From Geoalkalibacter halelectricus (GTDB lineage: Bacteria > Desulfobacterota > Desulfuromonadia > Desulfuromonadales > Geoalkalibacteraceae), in assembly GCF_025263685.1 (NCBI RefSeq), contig NZ_CP092109.1:744001-808000 (forward strand): DNA of 64,000 nucleotides. The letters are read 5' to 3'. The translations under genes and the position numbers were made by a program. Shown piece after piece: positions 38,289 through 48,697 of the stretch. The notes under the pieces are model-generated. The model did not search any database. It was not told where the DNA came from and saw nothing but the letters and a program-made list of their open reading frames with translations. Position 1 is the stretch's first letter. The number at the start of each line of letters is the position of its first letter.

Positions 38289-39269
38289 GTGAAAAGAGCG
38301 CGGATTGTCGGCACGGGTTCCTATGTTCCACAACACATTCTCACCAATCAGGAGCTGGAAAAAAAGGTCGAAACCAGTGATGAATGGATTCGTACCCGCA
38401 CGGGTATTCGTGAGCGCCGCATCGCCGCCGAGGGCGAGTGCACCTCCGATCTCGCGGCTCAGGCTGCGCGTCAGGCCTTGACCATGGCGGGCGTGTCGCC
38501 CGAGGAAATCGATCTCATTGTTGTCGGTACGATTACCGGTGATTTCCCCTGGCCTGCGACGGCCTGCCTGGTACAGGAAAAAATTGGCGCCAAACGCGCT
38601 TTCGCCTACGATCTGTCCGCGGCCTGCAGCGGCTTTGTTTTTGCCCTTGATGCCGCCGTCAAGCAGATTCAGTGCGGCGCCATCAATAAGGCCCTGGTTA
38701 TCGGTGCCGAGATTCTCAGTCGCATTGTCGATTGGGAGGATCGTAACACCTGCGTGCTTTTCGGTGACGGCGCCGGGGCCGTAGTGCTCTCGGCCGAAGA
38801 GGGCGATCACGGCGTGCTCTCGACCCACCTGCACTCGGACGGCAGCTACTGGGAGCTTCTATATCAGGCCGGCTTTGGCGCACGCCACCCGGCTAACGCG
38901 CGCGGGCTCGATGAGCGGGTGCAGTTTTTGAAAATGCAAGGCAACGAGGTCTTCAAGGTCGCGGTGCGCATGCTCACCGAAGTGGCTCAGGAAGCCTTGG
39001 CGCACAATGGAATGGAGTGTCAGGACATCGACCTGTTCATTCCGCATCAGGCCAATCGGCGCATTCTCGAGGCAGTGGCCAAGCGCCTGCATCTTCGCGA
39101 TGACCAGGTCTACATCAATGTCGATTACTACGGCAACACCTCGGGCGCATCCATTCCCATTGCCTTGGACGAGGTGAATCGGGCCGGTGGGATCAAGCCA
39201 GGTGACATCCTTATGTTCGACGCGTTCGGCGGGGGATTTACCTGGGGGGCTGCCTTGGTGCGCTGGTAG
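38289..39269 (+). CDS. fabH: 3-oxoacyl-ACP synthase III
   Basis: 326 aa condensing enzyme that starts fatty-acid chains from acetyl-CoA and malonyl-ACP. Catalytic Cys113 (DLSAACSGF), His in IPHQANRRI and Asn in YYGNTSGAS. GTG start behind AGGGAG. Confidence 0.96.
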   Translation: MKRARIVGTGSYVPQHILTNQELEKKVETSDEWIRTRTGIRERRIAAEGECTSDLAAQAARQALTMAGVSPEEIDLIVVGTITGDFPWPATACLVQEKIGAKRAFAYDLSAACSGFVFALDAAVKQIQCGAINKALVIGAEILSRIVDWEDRNTCVLFGDGAGAVVLSAEEGDHGVLSTHLHSDGSYWELLYQAGFGARHPANARGLDERVQFLKMQGNEVFKVAVRMLTEVAQEALAHNGMECQDIDLFIPHQANRRILEAVAKRLHLRDDQVYINVDYYGNTSGASIPIALDEVNRAGGIKPGDILMFDAFGGGFTWGAALVRW

Positions 39270-39304
39270 ACCTTTCAACCATGATAATCTCAGGCTAATA
39301 CGCT

Positions 39305-40219
39305 ATGCTCTCCTTTGTTTTTCCCGGGCAAGGCTCCCAGTATGCTGGCATGGGCAAGGATCTTGCGGAAAATTTCGCCATCGCCCGCCAAACCTTTGAA
39401 GAAGCCGACCAGGCACTTGGCTTATCTTTGTCGCGCCTGTGTTTCGACGGCCCCGAGGAAGACCTCAAGCTTACCGAGAATACGCAACCGGCAATCCTCG
39501 CCACCAGCGTCGCTGCCCTGCGGGTGCTCCTCCAGGAGCGTGGCCTGGCCGCCGATTACGTGGCTGGACATTCGTTAGGTGAGTTTTCCGCCCTGGTTTG
39601 TGCCGGTGGGATGGATTTCGCCGATGCGCTGCGCACCGTTCGTCGGCGGGGGCAGCTCATGCAGCAGGCGGTACCCGTCGGGGAAGGGGCCATGGCGGCC
39701 ATTATCGGTCTGGAAGCCGATGCCGTGGAAAACGTCTGCGCTCTGGCCGCGGACGGGCAAGTGGTGGCCCCGGCCAATTTCAACAGCCCCGGGCAAATTG
39801 TCATTGCCGGTAATACCCAGGCCGTTGATCGCGCCATTGCATTGGCCAAGGAGAAAGGCGCCAAGCGCGCTTTACCTCTTCCTGTCAGCGCCCCCTTTCA
39901 TTGCGCCCTGATGGAACCCGCGGGACGTGGGCTCGACGAGGTTTTGGCCGGATTGACTTTTGGCTCCTTGCGAATTCCCGTGGTGACCAATGTCGAGGCG
40001 CGCTCCAATGATCGCACCGAGCGCATTCGCGAACTGCTGGTCACGCAGGTCAGCGCCCCGGTTCGCTGGCAGGAATCCGTGGAATTCATGGCCAAGCAAG
40101 GCGTGAGCCGCATGATTGAAATCGGGCCTGGCAAGGTTTTGAGCGGGCTGATCAAGCGCATCGCCAAAAACGTCGAAGTCGGCAACCTTGAAGACACTGG
40201 CGGGCTACAAAAGCTCTAG
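39305..40219 (+). CDS. fabD: Malonyl-CoA:ACP transacylase
   Basis: 304 aa. FPGQGSQ at the N-terminus, nucleophile Ser90 in GHSLGEFSA, and the catalytic His in PVSAPFHC. It loads malonyl onto ACP. Confidence 0.96.
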   Translation: MLSFVFPGQGSQYAGMGKDLAENFAIARQTFEEADQALGLSLSRLCFDGPEEDLKLTENTQPAILATSVAALRVLLQERGLAADYVAGHSLGEFSALVCAGGMDFADALRTVRRRGQLMQQAVPVGEGAMAAIIGLEADAVENVCALAADGQVVAPANFNSPGQIVIAGNTQAVDRAIALAKEKGAKRALPLPVSAPFHCALMEPAGRGLDEVLAGLTFGSLRIPVVTNVEARSNDRTERIRELLVTQVSAPVRWQESVEFMAKQGVSRMIEIGPGKVLSGLIKRIAKNVEVGNLEDTGGLQKL

Positions 40220-40229
40220 GGAGGACACT

Positions 40230-40967
40230 TTGTTCCAGGATAAAGTCGTTGTCATCACCGGAGCGTCCCGAGGCATCGGGCGTGAAATTGCCTTGCAATT
40301 TGCCGCGAGTGGCGCCAAAGTCGTAGCCAGCGCCCGCAATCAGGAGCGGTTGCAGGAACTGGTGGCTGAAATCCAGGCCCGTGGCGGCCAGGCTCTGGGC
40401 GTGGTTGGGGATATTTCCCAAGCCGCGGATGTCGAGGAACTTTTTAAAAAAGCCGGGGAAACTTTTCCAAGGGTTGATATACTCGTCAACAACGCCGGCA
40501 TCACCCGCGACGGGCTTTTACTGCGCATGAAGGATGAGGATTGGGACGCGGTTCTCGATACCAATCTTAAAGGGGCTTTCTTGTGCACCCGCGCCGCGGC
40601 CAAACTTATGAGCAAGCAGAAATACGGTCGCATCGTCAACATTTCATCAGTGGTCGGCGAAATGGGCAACCCTGGGCAGGCCAACTATTGCGCCAGCAAA
40701 GCCGGCTTGATCGGGCTGACCAAATCCGTGGCACGCGAACTTGCGCGCCGCAACGTCACGGTCAACGCCGTGACTCCCGGCTTTATTTTAACGGATATGA
40801 CGGACGAACTGCCGGAGAAGACCAGGAATGAACTCAGCGCCATGATTCCGCTGGGACGCCTGGGGGAAGCCTCCGAAGTCGCCCACGCGGTACTTTTTTT
40901 GAGCTCTGACCACTCGGGTTATATCACCGGGCAGGTTCTTGGGGTCAATGGTGGCATGTACATGTAG
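40230..40967 (+). CDS. fabG: 3-oxoacyl-ACP reductase
   Basis: 245 aa short-chain dehydrogenase. NADPH motif [12 protein letters not shown], catalytic Ser in ISSVVG and Tyr-x3-Lys in YCASKAG. Start is TTG at 40230 behind GGGAGG; in-frame codons upstream belong to the end of fabD. Confidence 0.96.
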   Translation: MFQDKVVVITGASRGIGREIALQFAASGAKVVASARNQERLQELVAEIQARGGQALGVVGDISQAADVEELFKKAGETFPRVDILVNNAGITRDGLLLRMKDEDWDAVLDTNLKGAFLCTRAAAKLMSKQKYGRIVNISSVVGEMGNPGQANYCASKAGLIGLTKSVARELARRNVTVNAVTPGFILTDMTDELPEKTRNELSAMIPLGRLGEASEVAHAVLFLSSDHSGYITGQVLGVNGGMYM

Positions 40968-41026
40968 CACAACCTTTTCGAGCGATCAGGCGATCGACTG
41001 GACAAATGACCAAGGAGGTTAAGAAA

Positions 41027-41260
41027 ATGGCTTCTGTTGAAGAAAGAGTGAAACAGATTGTAGCTGAGCAGTTGGGTGTCGATGAGGATCAGGTGACCTC
41101 CGAAGCTTCCTTCATGGAGGATCTGGGTGCCGATTCCCTTGATACCGTAGAACTGGTCATGGCGCTTGAGGAGGAATTCGATATCGAAATTTCCGATGAG
41201 GACGCCGAGAAAATTCAGACCGTGCAGGACGCTATTGATTACATCAGCGAGCATTCCTGA
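41027..41260 (+). CDS. acpP: Acyl carrier protein
   Basis: 77 aa acidic four-helix protein. Phosphopantetheine attachment at Ser37 in [17 protein letters not shown] eight bases before ATG, a strong site fitting high expression. It is followed by its own terminator, separating it from fabF. Confidence 0.97.
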   Translation: MASVEERVKQIVAEQLGVDEDQVTSEASFMEDLGADSLDTVELVMALEEEFDIEISDEDAEKIQTVQDAIDYISEHS

Positions 41261-41267
41261 GTAAAGA

Positions 41268-41295
41268 GGGGAGGAGTTGCGACTCCTCCCCTTTT
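41268..41295 (+). terminator. Intrinsic terminator after acpP
   Basis: GGGGAGGAGT (41268-41277), loop TGCG, ACTCCTCCCC (41282-41291), then TTTT. It probably sets acpP mRNA apart while letting some transcripts reach fabF. Confidence 0.9.
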
Positions 41296-41387
41296 CCCGC
41301 GATTTCGGATCTGGCTTGCGAAACCCTGCTGTCCCTGTGACAGAGCCCGCCCCGACTTTCAGCTTTTGACGGAGGACTCCCATCACC

Positions 41388-42620
41388 ATGCGCAGAGTCG
41401 TTGTCACCGGTATCGGTATTGTCTCCCCGCTTGGGACCGGCATCGAAAAAAACTATCAGGCACTGGCCGCAGGCCGCTCAGGCATCGGTCTTATAACCCG
41501 CTTCGATGCCAGCGATCTGCCCACCCAGATCGCCGGAGAAGTCCGTGACTTCAACCCGGAAGATTACATTGAAAAAAAAGAGATCAAGAAAATGGATCTC
41601 TTTATTCAATATGCCCTGGGCGCCGCCGACATGGCCCTGCGCGATTCGGGCCTCGAAATCACCGAGGAAAATGCCGATCGCGTGGGCGTATTGGTTGGTG
41701 CCGGTCTCGGCGGATTGCCGACCATCGAAAAATATCACCACGCCATGCTGGAAGGCGGCTATCGGAAAATCACGCCCTTTTTCATTCCGATGCTGATCAT
41801 CAACCTGGCGCCGGGACACATTTCCATTCGTTTCGGGGCCAAGGGACCCAATCTTTCGTCGGTTTCGGCGTGCGCCACAGGCACTCACTCCATTGGTGAT
41901 GCCTATCACATGATCGCGCGCGGAGATGCCGACGCCATGTTTGCCGGTGGTACGGAATCCACCATCACGCCCCTGGGCATTGCCGGGTTCAATGTGATGA
42001 AGGCTCTGTCTACCCGCAATGAAGACCCCGCCGCAGCCAGTCGTCCCTTTGAAAAGAGCCGCGACGGATTCATCATGGCCGAAGGTGCCGGCATCGTCAT
42101 GCTTGAGGAATATGAAAGCGCCCGGCGGCGCGGCGCCAAAATTTATGCCGAGGTCTGTGGTTATGGCCTGACCGGGGATGCTTATCATCTGACCGCTCCC
42201 GCACCCGAAGGCGAGGGTGCTGCGCGGTGCATGCGCATGGCCATGCGCAATGCCGGAGTCAATCCTGAGGACGTTGACTATATCAACGCCCATGGCACAT
42301 CGACGCCTTTTAACGATTACTATGAAACCCTGGCCATCAAGTCCGTTCTCGGTCCCCACGCCGGCAAAACCATGGTCAGCTCGACCAAGAGCATGACGGG
42401 TCACGCCCTGGGGGCGGCGGGTGGTCTGGAAGCCGTTTTCACGCTCCTGGCCATGGAGCGCGGCATGGTTCCGCCGACCATCAACTACGACGAGCCGGAT
42501 CCGCAGTGCGATCTTGATTATGTGCCCAATCAGGCCCGTGAAGCTTCGGTTCGCGTGGCGATGAGCAACTCTTTCGGCTTTGGCGGCACCAACGCCACCC
42601 TGCTATTCAAAAGAATCTAG
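41388..42620 (+). CDS. fabF: 3-oxoacyl-ACP synthase II
   Basis: 410 aa elongating condensing enzyme. Catalytic Cys162 ([11 protein letters not shown]), His in NAHGTSTP and His in [11 protein letters not shown], Cys-His-His triad complete. GGAGG before ATG. The stop codon abuts a palindromic repeat copy. Confidence 0.96.
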   Translation: MRRVVVTGIGIVSPLGTGIEKNYQALAAGRSGIGLITRFDASDLPTQIAGEVRDFNPEDYIEKKEIKKMDLFIQYALGAADMALRDSGLEITEENADRVGVLVGAGLGGLPTIEKYHHAMLEGGYRKITPFFIPMLIINLAPGHISIRFGAKGPNLSSVSACATGTHSIGDAYHMIARGDADAMFAGGTESTITPLGIAGFNVMKALSTRNEDPAAASRPFEKSRDGFIMAEGAGIVMLEEYESARRRGAKIYAEVCGYGLTGDAYHLTAPAPEGEGAARCMRMAMRNAGVNPEDVDYINAHGTSTPFNDYYETLAIKSVLGPHAGKTMVSSTKSMTGHALGAAGGLEAVFTLLAMERGMVPPTINYDEPDPQCDLDYVPNQAREASVRVAMSNSFGFGGTNATLLFKRI

Positions 42621-42697
42621 TAATTGGTCGGCATTGGGTCGCAACCGCCAAGGCAAACGACCCTGGGGCTGCGACCCCTCGCCGGGTGAATGGAAAT
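42619..42697 (+). repeat. Interspersed palindromic repeat, short copy R5
   Basis: About 79 bp between fabF and rpiB. Left AGTAATTGGTCGGC with TGGGTCGCAACCGCC, short centre, right GGGGCTGCGACCCC then GCCGGGTGAA. The inner GGCGCC hairpin is missing. Its left edge overlaps the last two bases of the fabF stop. Confidence 0.8.
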
Positions 42698-42713
42698 TTC
42701 AAAGGCTTTTTGC

Positions 42714-43172
42714 ATGGTGGATAAGATTGTCATCGGTAGCGATCATGGAGGCCTCAGCCTTAAGGATGCGGTCAAGAATTTTCTCGCCGGCAGGGGTATC
42801 GAGATCGAGGATGTCGGCACCAACAACGAGGGGTCCGTCGATTATCCTGATTTCGGGGAAAAGGTCGCCCTGATGGTGTCTCGCGGGGAAACTCCCGCCG
42901 GAATCCTGATCTGTGGCACCGGTATAGGCATGTCCATCGTCGCCAATAAATTCCCCGGAGTGCGTGCCGCTTTGGTTACGGACGAGTTCATGGCGCGCAT
43001 GTCCAAGGAGCACAACAACGCCAACATCATCGTTCTGGGCGGGCGGGTCATCACCGCCGAGTCGGCCGAACAAATGGTCGCGGCCTGGCTGGATGCCACC
43101 TTTGAAGGTGGGCGCCACCAGCAGCGGCTCGATAAAATCGTCCGCATCGAGCGCGATGTACTCAATCGCTGA
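42714..43172 (+). CDS. rpiB: Ribose-5-phosphate isomerase B
   Basis: 152 aa of the RpiB/LacAB fold. GSDHGGLSLKD at the N-terminus and the catalytic Cys in CGTGIGMSIVANK. It interconverts ribose-5-phosphate and ribulose-5-phosphate. Start ATG 42714 (MVDKIVIGSD); an in-frame ATG at 42690 falls at the edge of the repeat copy and is rejected. Confidence 0.94.
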   Translation: MVDKIVIGSDHGGLSLKDAVKNFLAGRGIEIEDVGTNNEGSVDYPDFGEKVALMVSRGETPAGILICGTGIGMSIVANKFPGVRAALVTDEFMARMSKEHNNANIIVLGGRVITAESAEQMVAAWLDATFEGGRHQQRLDKIVRIERDVLNR

Positions 43173-43203
43173 TTCTTTCGATCTTTCCAAAGTCCGGTTG
43201 ACG

Positions 43204-43232
43204 CGGGCAGGCAAACGCCTGCCCGTTCGTGT
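43204..43232 (+). terminator. Likely terminator after rpiB
   Basis: CGGGCAGGC (43204-43212), loop AAAC, GCCTGCCCG (43217-43225), followed by TTCGTGTT. Strong stem, weak U-tract. Confidence 0.6.
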
Positions 43233-43241
43233 TAAAAAACA

Positions 43242-43380
43242 GGTATTTATTCACCCGGCATGGGGTCGCAGCCCCCATGGCGAGGGTGTCTGGCGCCAAG
43301 GATGGCGCCAGTCAAGCGGCCATGGACGGCGAAAAGCGCCCCTTGCCATGGGGGTTGCGACCCCACGCCGAACAGTTACA
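43242..43380 (-). repeat. Interspersed palindromic repeat, long copy R6 (inverted)
   Basis: 139 bp, reverse orientation relative to the other five. Arms GGGGTCGCAGCCCCCATGG and CCATGGGGGTTGCGACCCC pair except one position. The inner TGGCGCCA hairpin is present with one changed loop base. It fills most of the 240-base rpiB-glyA gap and ends about 30 bases before the glyA ATG. Confidence 0.92.
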
Positions 43381-43412
43381 AAAACTGATTCTATCGAGCG
43401 GAGAATGGTTTC

Positions 43413-44663
43413 ATGTCGCAAAAACTCGCCCAATTTGATCCCGAAATCGCCCAAGCCATCGAGGAAGAAACCCGTCGCCAGGAATACAGCCTGGAGCTGA
43501 TTGCCTCGGAAAACTTCGTCAGCGAGAAGGTTCTTGAGGCACAAGGCTCGCTGCTCACCAACAAATATGCTGAGGGTTACCCCGGCAAGCGCTATTATGG
43601 CGGGTGTGAATTCGTCGACAAGGCGGAACAACTGGCTATCGATCGCGCTTGCACGCTTTTCGGCGCCGAACACGCCAATGTTCAGCCGCATTCAGGCTCC
43701 CAGGCGAACATGGCGGTTTATTTCGCCGTCTGTCAGCCGGGAGATACCATCCTCGGCATGAACCTCGCTCATGGCGGGCATCTCACCCATGGTTCGCCGG
43801 TCAACTTTTCCGGAAAACTCTTCAACGTAGTTCCCTACGGAGTTCGCGCGGAAACCGGATTGATTGATTATGACGAAGTCGCGCACCTCGCTCGTGAGCA
43901 TCGCCCCAAGTTGATCGTGGTGGGTGCCAGCGCCTACCCGCGCACCATCGACTTTGCCGCTTTTCGTCGCATCGCCGATGAGGTGGGGGCTCCGGTCATG
44001 GTGGATATGGCTCATATTGCCGGCCTGGTCGCCGCCGGCGAGCATCCCAGTCCGATTCCCCATGCTGAATTCGTCACCACCACGACCCATAAGACCTTGC
44101 GTGGTCCGCGTGGTGGGATGATTTTGTGCCGTGAAGAGTTCGGCAAGAAACTCAACAGCAACATTTTCCCCGGTATTCAAGGCGGCCCACTGATGCATGT
44201 CATTGCCGCAAAGGCCGTGGCCCTCAAGGAAGCACAGTCCCCCGAGTTCAAAGCCTATGCCGCCCAGGTGGTCAAGAACGCCAAGGCGCTTGCCGAGGCT
44301 CTTATGGAGTGCGGTTTCAAACTGGTGTCCGGAGGAACGGACAACCATCTCATGCTGGTGGATTTTTCCGGCACCGATCTGACCGGGAAGGTGGCCGAGG
44401 AAACCCTGGAAAAAGCCGGAATCACCGTCAATAAAAACGCAGTGCCCTTCGATACCCGCTCGCCTTTTGTGACCAGCGGCATTCGCATTGGCACACCGGC
44501 AACCACCACCCGCGGCCTGCGCGAGGAGCAGATGAGAAAAATCGCCGCCTGGATCGCCCGTGCCCTGGAGAGTGTCGGTAACGAATCCGAACTGACCATC
44601 ATCCGCAATGAGGTTCAGGAACTTTGTCGGCAATTCCCCCTTTACGCCCACCGACTCACCTAG
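43413..44663 (+). CDS. glyA: Serine hydroxymethyltransferase
   Basis: 416 aa PLP enzyme that makes glycine and methylene-tetrahydrofolate from serine. N-terminal [32 protein letters not shown], and the PLP lysine in [23 protein letters not shown] precedes the ATG. The next gene follows in eleven bases. Confidence 0.97.
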   Translation: MSQKLAQFDPEIAQAIEEETRRQEYSLELIASENFVSEKVLEAQGSLLTNKYAEGYPGKRYYGGCEFVDKAEQLAIDRACTLFGAEHANVQPHSGSQANMAVYFAVCQPGDTILGMNLAHGGHLTHGSPVNFSGKLFNVVPYGVRAETGLIDYDEVAHLAREHRPKLIVVGASAYPRTIDFAAFRRIADEVGAPVMVDMAHIAGLVAAGEHPSPIPHAEFVTTTTHKTLRGPRGGMILCREEFGKKLNSNIFPGIQGGPLMHVIAAKAVALKEAQSPEFKAYAAQVVKNAKALAEALMECGFKLVSGGTDNHLMLVDFSGTDLTGKVAEETLEKAGITVNKNAVPFDTRSPFVTSGIRIGTPATTTRGLREEQMRKIAAWIARALESVGNESELTIIRNEVQELCRQFPLYAHRLT

Positions 44664-44674
44664 GCGCCCCCAAC

Positions 44675-45154
44675 ATGGCTGAACGCCCCAGTTGGCCTGA
44701 GTATTTCATGGACATCACCCGCCTGGTGGCCAAGCGCTCAACCTGCTTGCGCCGCCAGGTCGGGGCCGTGATCGTCAAGGACAAAAATATCCTGGCCACC
44801 GGCTACAACGGCACCCCGTCAGGCATTACCCATTGCTCCGAGGTCGGCTGCCTGCGGCAAAAAATGCAGGTTCCCTCCGGGGAGCGCCATGAGCTCTGCC
44901 GCGGCCTGCACGCCGAGCAAAACGCCATCATCCAGGCCGCCAAGCACGGGATCAATATCTCCGGGGGCACCCTGTACTGCACCAATACGCCCTGTATCAT
45001 CTGCACAAAAATGATCATCAACGCCGGCCTGGCTTCGGTTGTCTATGACGATGGCTATCCGGATGCCTTGTCCCTGGATATGCTGGCCGAGGCGGGCGTG
45101 GAAACCCTATCCTTCGCGGCGATTTCAGCCGCGCAACGGGAGGCGGGCTCGTGA
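44675..45154 (+). CDS. comEB: dCMP deaminase
   Basis: 159 aa zinc deaminase of the ComEB/dCMP deaminase family. Zinc and proton-shuttle motif HAEQNAI and PCIIC, plus CSEVGCLRQ. It makes dUMP for thymidylate synthesis, consistent with glyA next door supplying one-carbon units. Start ATG 44675; the longer open frame overlaps glyA. The stop overlaps nrdR. Confidence 0.92.
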   Translation: MAERPSWPEYFMDITRLVAKRSTCLRRQVGAVIVKDKNILATGYNGTPSGITHCSEVGCLRQKMQVPSGERHELCRGLHAEQNAIIQAAKHGINISGGTLYCTNTPCIICTKMIINAGLASVVYDDGYPDALSLDMLAEAGVETLSFAAISAAQREAGS

Positions 45155-45612
45155 AGTGTCCATTTTGCGCATTTGCCGACACCAAGGTCATCGACTCACG
45201 CCTCGGCAAGGAAGGTAATAACATCCGGCGCCGCCGCGAATGCATCCAGTGCGAGCGACGTTTCACCACTTATGAACGGATCGAGGAAATTCTGCCCCTG
45301 GTGGTCAAGAAGGATGGGCGGCGTGAACCCTTCGATCGCATGAAAATCATCGCCGGCATGCAAAAGGCCTGCGAAAAGCGACCGGTTTCCATAGAAACCA
45401 TTGAGAAAATTGTGGATCAACTGGAGAGACAGTTGCAGGAAAGCGGCGAGAAAGAAATTATTGCAAGTCGCATCGGTGAGGCGGTCATGGATGCATTGCA
45501 TCGCGTCGACGAGGTGGCCTACGTGAGATTCGCCTCGGTCTACCGGCAGTTTAAGGACATCAACGAGTTCATGGATGAACTCAAGGAATTGCTGGCACGG
45601 GACGACTCCTGA
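45151..45612 (+). CDS. nrdR: Transcriptional repressor NrdR
   Basis: 153 aa. Zinc ribbon with Cys3, Cys6, Cys31 and Cys34 and an ATP-cone (about 48-135). It represses ribonucleotide reductase genes through NrdR boxes in response to dATP/ATP. GTG start within the end of the deaminase gene (4-base overlap). Confidence 0.96.
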   Translation: MKCPFCAFADTKVIDSRLGKEGNNIRRRRECIQCERRFTTYERIEEILPLVVKKDGRREPFDRMKIIAGMQKACEKRPVSIETIEKIVDQLERQLQESGEKEIIASRIGEAVMDALHRVDEVAYVRFASVYRQFKDINEFMDELKELLARDDS

Positions 45613-45694
45613 GATTTTTCCGTCTCTCAAAGGTATCGTTCGGGGCGGGACGGACCAGAAGGCCCGCCAAATTCCCGGAGTGGTGTGAGCACGG

Positions 45695-46804
45695 ATGACA
45701 CAGGCCGAACACTATATGCAGCGCGCCTTGGACCTGGCTGCCCAGGGCGAGGGGAGAACCCGCCCCAATCCGCCCGTGGGTGCCTTGGTTGTGTTGCAGG
45801 GACGGGTGATCGGGGAGGGCTTTCATCAGCGCGCTGGTGAGGCCCACGCGGAAATTATCGCTCTGCGTCAGGCCGGCGAGAACAGCCGCGGCGCCGATCT
45901 TTATGTGACCCTTGAACCCTGCTCCCATCAGGGCCGCACCGGCCCCTGCGCCGATGCGGTCATCGCCGCCGGCATCCGTCGGGTCTTTATCGGCTGTCGC
46001 GATCCCAATCCCCAAGTCGCCGGTCGCGGCGTCGCCCGACTTGTGGACGCTGGCATCGAGGTTGTCGAGGGGATTCTGGACGCGCAATGCAGGTGGCTCA
46101 TCGGTCCCTTCTCACGGCACATCACCACCGGCCAACCCTTGGTCACCCTAAAAGCCGCGATTTCCCTGGATGGCCGTACCGCCACGGCGCAGGGCGATTC
46201 GCAGTGGATCAGCAACCCGGAGAGCCGTGGGCACGTTCACGAGATCCGCGACCGTGTCGATGCCATCATGGTCGGCATCGGCACGGCGCTGCGTGACGAT
46301 CCGAGCCTGACGACACGGCTGGCGCGCGGCGGGCGCGATGCGGTGCGGGTGGTGGTCGACAGCCGGCTACGCCTTCCCGAAGATGCCAAGCTGCTGCACC
46401 TTGATTCCGATGCACCGACCGTCATCGCAACCACCGAACAGGCGTCATACGGTAAAATTCGCAAATTGCGCGACCTTGGTGCTCGGGTCCTGGTTCTGCC
46501 CGCAAAACAAGAGCGGGTTGATTTGGGAGCCCTTTTGACAGCCCTCGGCGGCATGGATCTGCAGCACCTTCTGCTTGAAGGAGGCGCGGATTTAAACGGC
46601 GCATTCCTGCGCGAACGTCTCATCGATCGGGTTTTGGTGTATATCGCGCCGCGGCTTATCGGCGGCGACGGTAAAGCCCTTTTCGATGGTGTCGGCGCCC
46701 CAACCCTCAGCAAGGCGGCCTCCCTGGCCAACCTTCGCCTGCGACGGTTCGGGGACGATCTTTGTTATGAAGGAGAGGTTAGGTATGTTCACGGGCCTGA
46801 TTGA
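45695..46804 (+). CDS. ribD: Bifunctional riboflavin deaminase/reductase RibD
   Basis: 369 aa. N-terminal deaminase with zinc ligands His51 (HAE), Cys76 and Cys85, then the NADPH-dependent reductase domain from about 145 (LKAAISLDGRTAT). It catalyses the second and third steps of riboflavin synthesis. The 82 bases upstream show no FMN riboswitch. Overlaps ribE by 20 bases. Confidence 0.95.
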   Translation: MTQAEHYMQRALDLAAQGEGRTRPNPPVGALVVLQGRVIGEGFHQRAGEAHAEIIALRQAGENSRGADLYVTLEPCSHQGRTGPCADAVIAAGIRRVFIGCRDPNPQVAGRGVARLVDAGIEVVEGILDAQCRWLIGPFSRHITTGQPLVTLKAAISLDGRTATAQGDSQWISNPESRGHVHEIRDRVDAIMVGIGTALRDDPSLTTRLARGGRDAVRVVVDSRLRLPEDAKLLHLDSDAPTVIATTEQASYGKIRKLRDLGARVLVLPAKQERVDLGALLTALGGMDLQHLLLEGGADLNGAFLRERLIDRVLVYIAPRLIGGDGKALFDGVGAPTLSKAASLANLRLRRFGDDLCYEGEVRYVHGPD

Positions 46805-47435
46805 AGGTGTCGGCATCCTGCGGGACATACGGCGCGGTCATGAAAGCTGCCGGCTGACCCTGGGCCTTGGTACCGCCCTATCCGATCTGACCCTGGGAGA
46901 AAGCATAGCGGTCAACGGCGTATGCCTGACGGTGGAATCCTTCGATTCAGAGTCCTTTCAGGCCGACGTTTCTCCCCAGACCCTCACCGCGACCACCCTT
47001 GGCGCCTTATCCAGTGGCACCCGGGTCAACCTGGAGCGCGCCTTGCGTTTCGGCGATCGTCTCGGCGGGCACCTGGTGACCGGACACGTGGATGGCGTCG
47101 GCGTGGTGATGCGGCGCGAAACGCGCGGCAATGCGGTGCTGTTCACTATTGAGCCGCCCACCTCTTTGCTGCGCTACCTGGTGCTCAAGGGCTCAGTGGC
47201 CGTCGACGGCATCAGCCTGACCATCAGCGATCTCGACGCGTCCAGTTTTTCCCTGACTATTATTCCCCACAGCCTGCGCCAGACCAATCTGGAATATCTG
47301 AAAGTCGGGGACCGGGTCAATCTGGAAACCGACATCCTCGCCAAGTATGTCGAGCGGTTGTTTCAGCCCGATGTAGCAACCGGCCCCAAGAGCCGCATCG
47401 ACCTTGAATTCCTTGCCAAGAACGGGTATCTGTGA
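46785..47435 (+). CDS. ribE: Riboflavin synthase alpha chain
   Basis: 216 aa made of two lumazine-binding repeats, MFTGLIEGVG...SIAVNGVCLTV and HVDGVG...SVAVDGISLTI, ending the riboflavin pathway. ATG at 46785 with AAGGAGAGG upstream, inside the 3' end of ribD. Confidence 0.96.
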   Translation: MFTGLIEGVGILRDIRRGHESCRLTLGLGTALSDLTLGESIAVNGVCLTVESFDSESFQADVSPQTLTATTLGALSSGTRVNLERALRFGDRLGGHLVTGHVDGVGVVMRRETRGNAVLFTIEPPTSLLRYLVLKGSVAVDGISLTISDLDASSFSLTIIPHSLRQTNLEYLKVGDRVNLETDILAKYVERLFQPDVATGPKSRIDLEFLAKNGYL

Positions 47436-47467
47436 CATAGTTTTCAGCTTTGGAGGATCTGCCGGTT

Positions 47468-48673
47468 ATGCCGATTGCACGCATTGAAGAAGCACTCAAG
47501 GACATCCGCCAGGGAAAAATGGTGATCCTGGTCGACGACGAAGACCGGGAGAATGAAGGCGATTTGACCATGGCGGCGGAAATGGTCACGCCGGAAGCCA
47601 TCAATTTCATGGCCAAGGAAGGACGCGGCTTGATCTGTCTGTCGCTGACGGAAGAGCGGGCGGATTTCCTGGAGTTGCCGCTGATGGTGCGTGAGAACAG
47701 CAGTTCCTTCGGCACCGCCTTCACCGTATCCATCGAAGCGCGCAAAGGGGTGACCACCGGCATTTCCGCGGCCGATCGCGCGCAGACCATCAAGGTCGCC
47801 ATCGCCGATGAAAGCACTCCGCTGGATTTGGCGCGTCCCGGACATGTCTTTCCCTTGCGCGCCAAAAAAGGCGGCGTCCTGGTGCGGGCTGGGCAGACCG
47901 AAGGCTCCGTGGATCTGGCCCGCCTTGCCGGCCTCAAACCGGCCGGGGTGATCTGCGAAATCATGAACGATGACGGGACCATGGCGCGCATGCCTGACCT
48001 GCGCAAGTTTGCCGAGCGTCACGATCTGAGAATCGTCTCCGTCGCCGACCTGGTGGCCTATCGCATGCGCAAGGAGCGTCTGGTGCGTTTGGCTGCCGAA
48101 ACCACTCTGCCGACTCCCTTCGGCGGCGAATTCAGAGCCCTCATCTACGAAAATGAAGTCGATCAGGCCCAGCATCTCGCCCTGGTCAAGGGTGAGATCC
48201 AACCCGATGCTCCCGTGCTGGTGCGCGTTCATTCCGAGTGCCTGACCGGTGATGTGTTCGGCTCCCAGCGCTGCGACTGTGGGGATCAGTTGCACAGCTC
48301 CATGGAGCAAATCGCGCGGGTTGGAAGCGGCGTGGTTCTCTATATGCGCCAGGAAGGTCGCGGCATTGGGTTGATCAACAAAATCAAGGCCTATGCCTTG
48401 CAGGATCAGGGACACGATACCGTCGAGGCCAATGAGGTTCTCGGCTTCAAGGCGGATCTGCGCGATTACGGCATCGGTGCGCAGATTCTGGCCGATCTTG
48501 GCATCCGTAAAATCCGCTTGTTGACCAACAACCCGAAAAAAATCGTCGGGCTCGAAGGCTACGGCCTGGAGATCGTCGAGCGGGTCGGCATTGAAATACC
48601 TCCCAATCGCACCAACCTGAAATATCTGCGGACCAAACGGGAAAAGCTCGGACACCTTCTGGAAAATATCTGA
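47468..48673 (+). CDS. ribBA: Bifunctional DHBP synthase / GTP cyclohydrolase II
   Basis: 401 aa. Residues 1-200 are 3,4-dihydroxy-2-butanone-4-phosphate synthase with the metal site [11 protein letters not shown]; residues 205-400 are GTP cyclohydrolase II with the zinc cysteines in [20 protein letters not shown] 47468 chosen with GGAGG about eleven bases upstream over a TTG at 47450. Confidence 0.95.
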   Translation: MPIARIEEALKDIRQGKMVILVDDEDRENEGDLTMAAEMVTPEAINFMAKEGRGLICLSLTEERADFLELPLMVRENSSSFGTAFTVSIEARKGVTTGISAADRAQTIKVAIADESTPLDLARPGHVFPLRAKKGGVLVRAGQTEGSVDLARLAGLKPAGVICEIMNDDGTMARMPDLRKFAERHDLRIVSVADLVAYRMRKERLVRLAAETTLPTPFGGEFRALIYENEVDQAQHLALVKGEIQPDAPVLVRVHSECLTGDVFGSQRCDCGDQLHSSMEQIARVGSGVVLYMRQEGRGIGLINKIKAYALQDQGHDTVEANEVLGFKADLRDYGIGAQILADLGIRKIRLLTNNPKKIVGLEGYGLEIVERVGIEIPPNRTNLKYLRTKREKLGHLLENI

Positions 48674-48697
48674 CCGCTTGCGGCAAGGAGATTGATC

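Noticed and set aside
43266-43380. Conserved peptide frame MARVSGA... within the long repeat copies
   Set aside because: The same frame is open in the long copies, but it has no ribosome binding site and its conservation follows from the DNA palindrome; likely a spurious product.
45613-45694. FMN riboswitch before ribD
   Set aside because: The 82-base gap lacks the conserved RFN segments and is too short.
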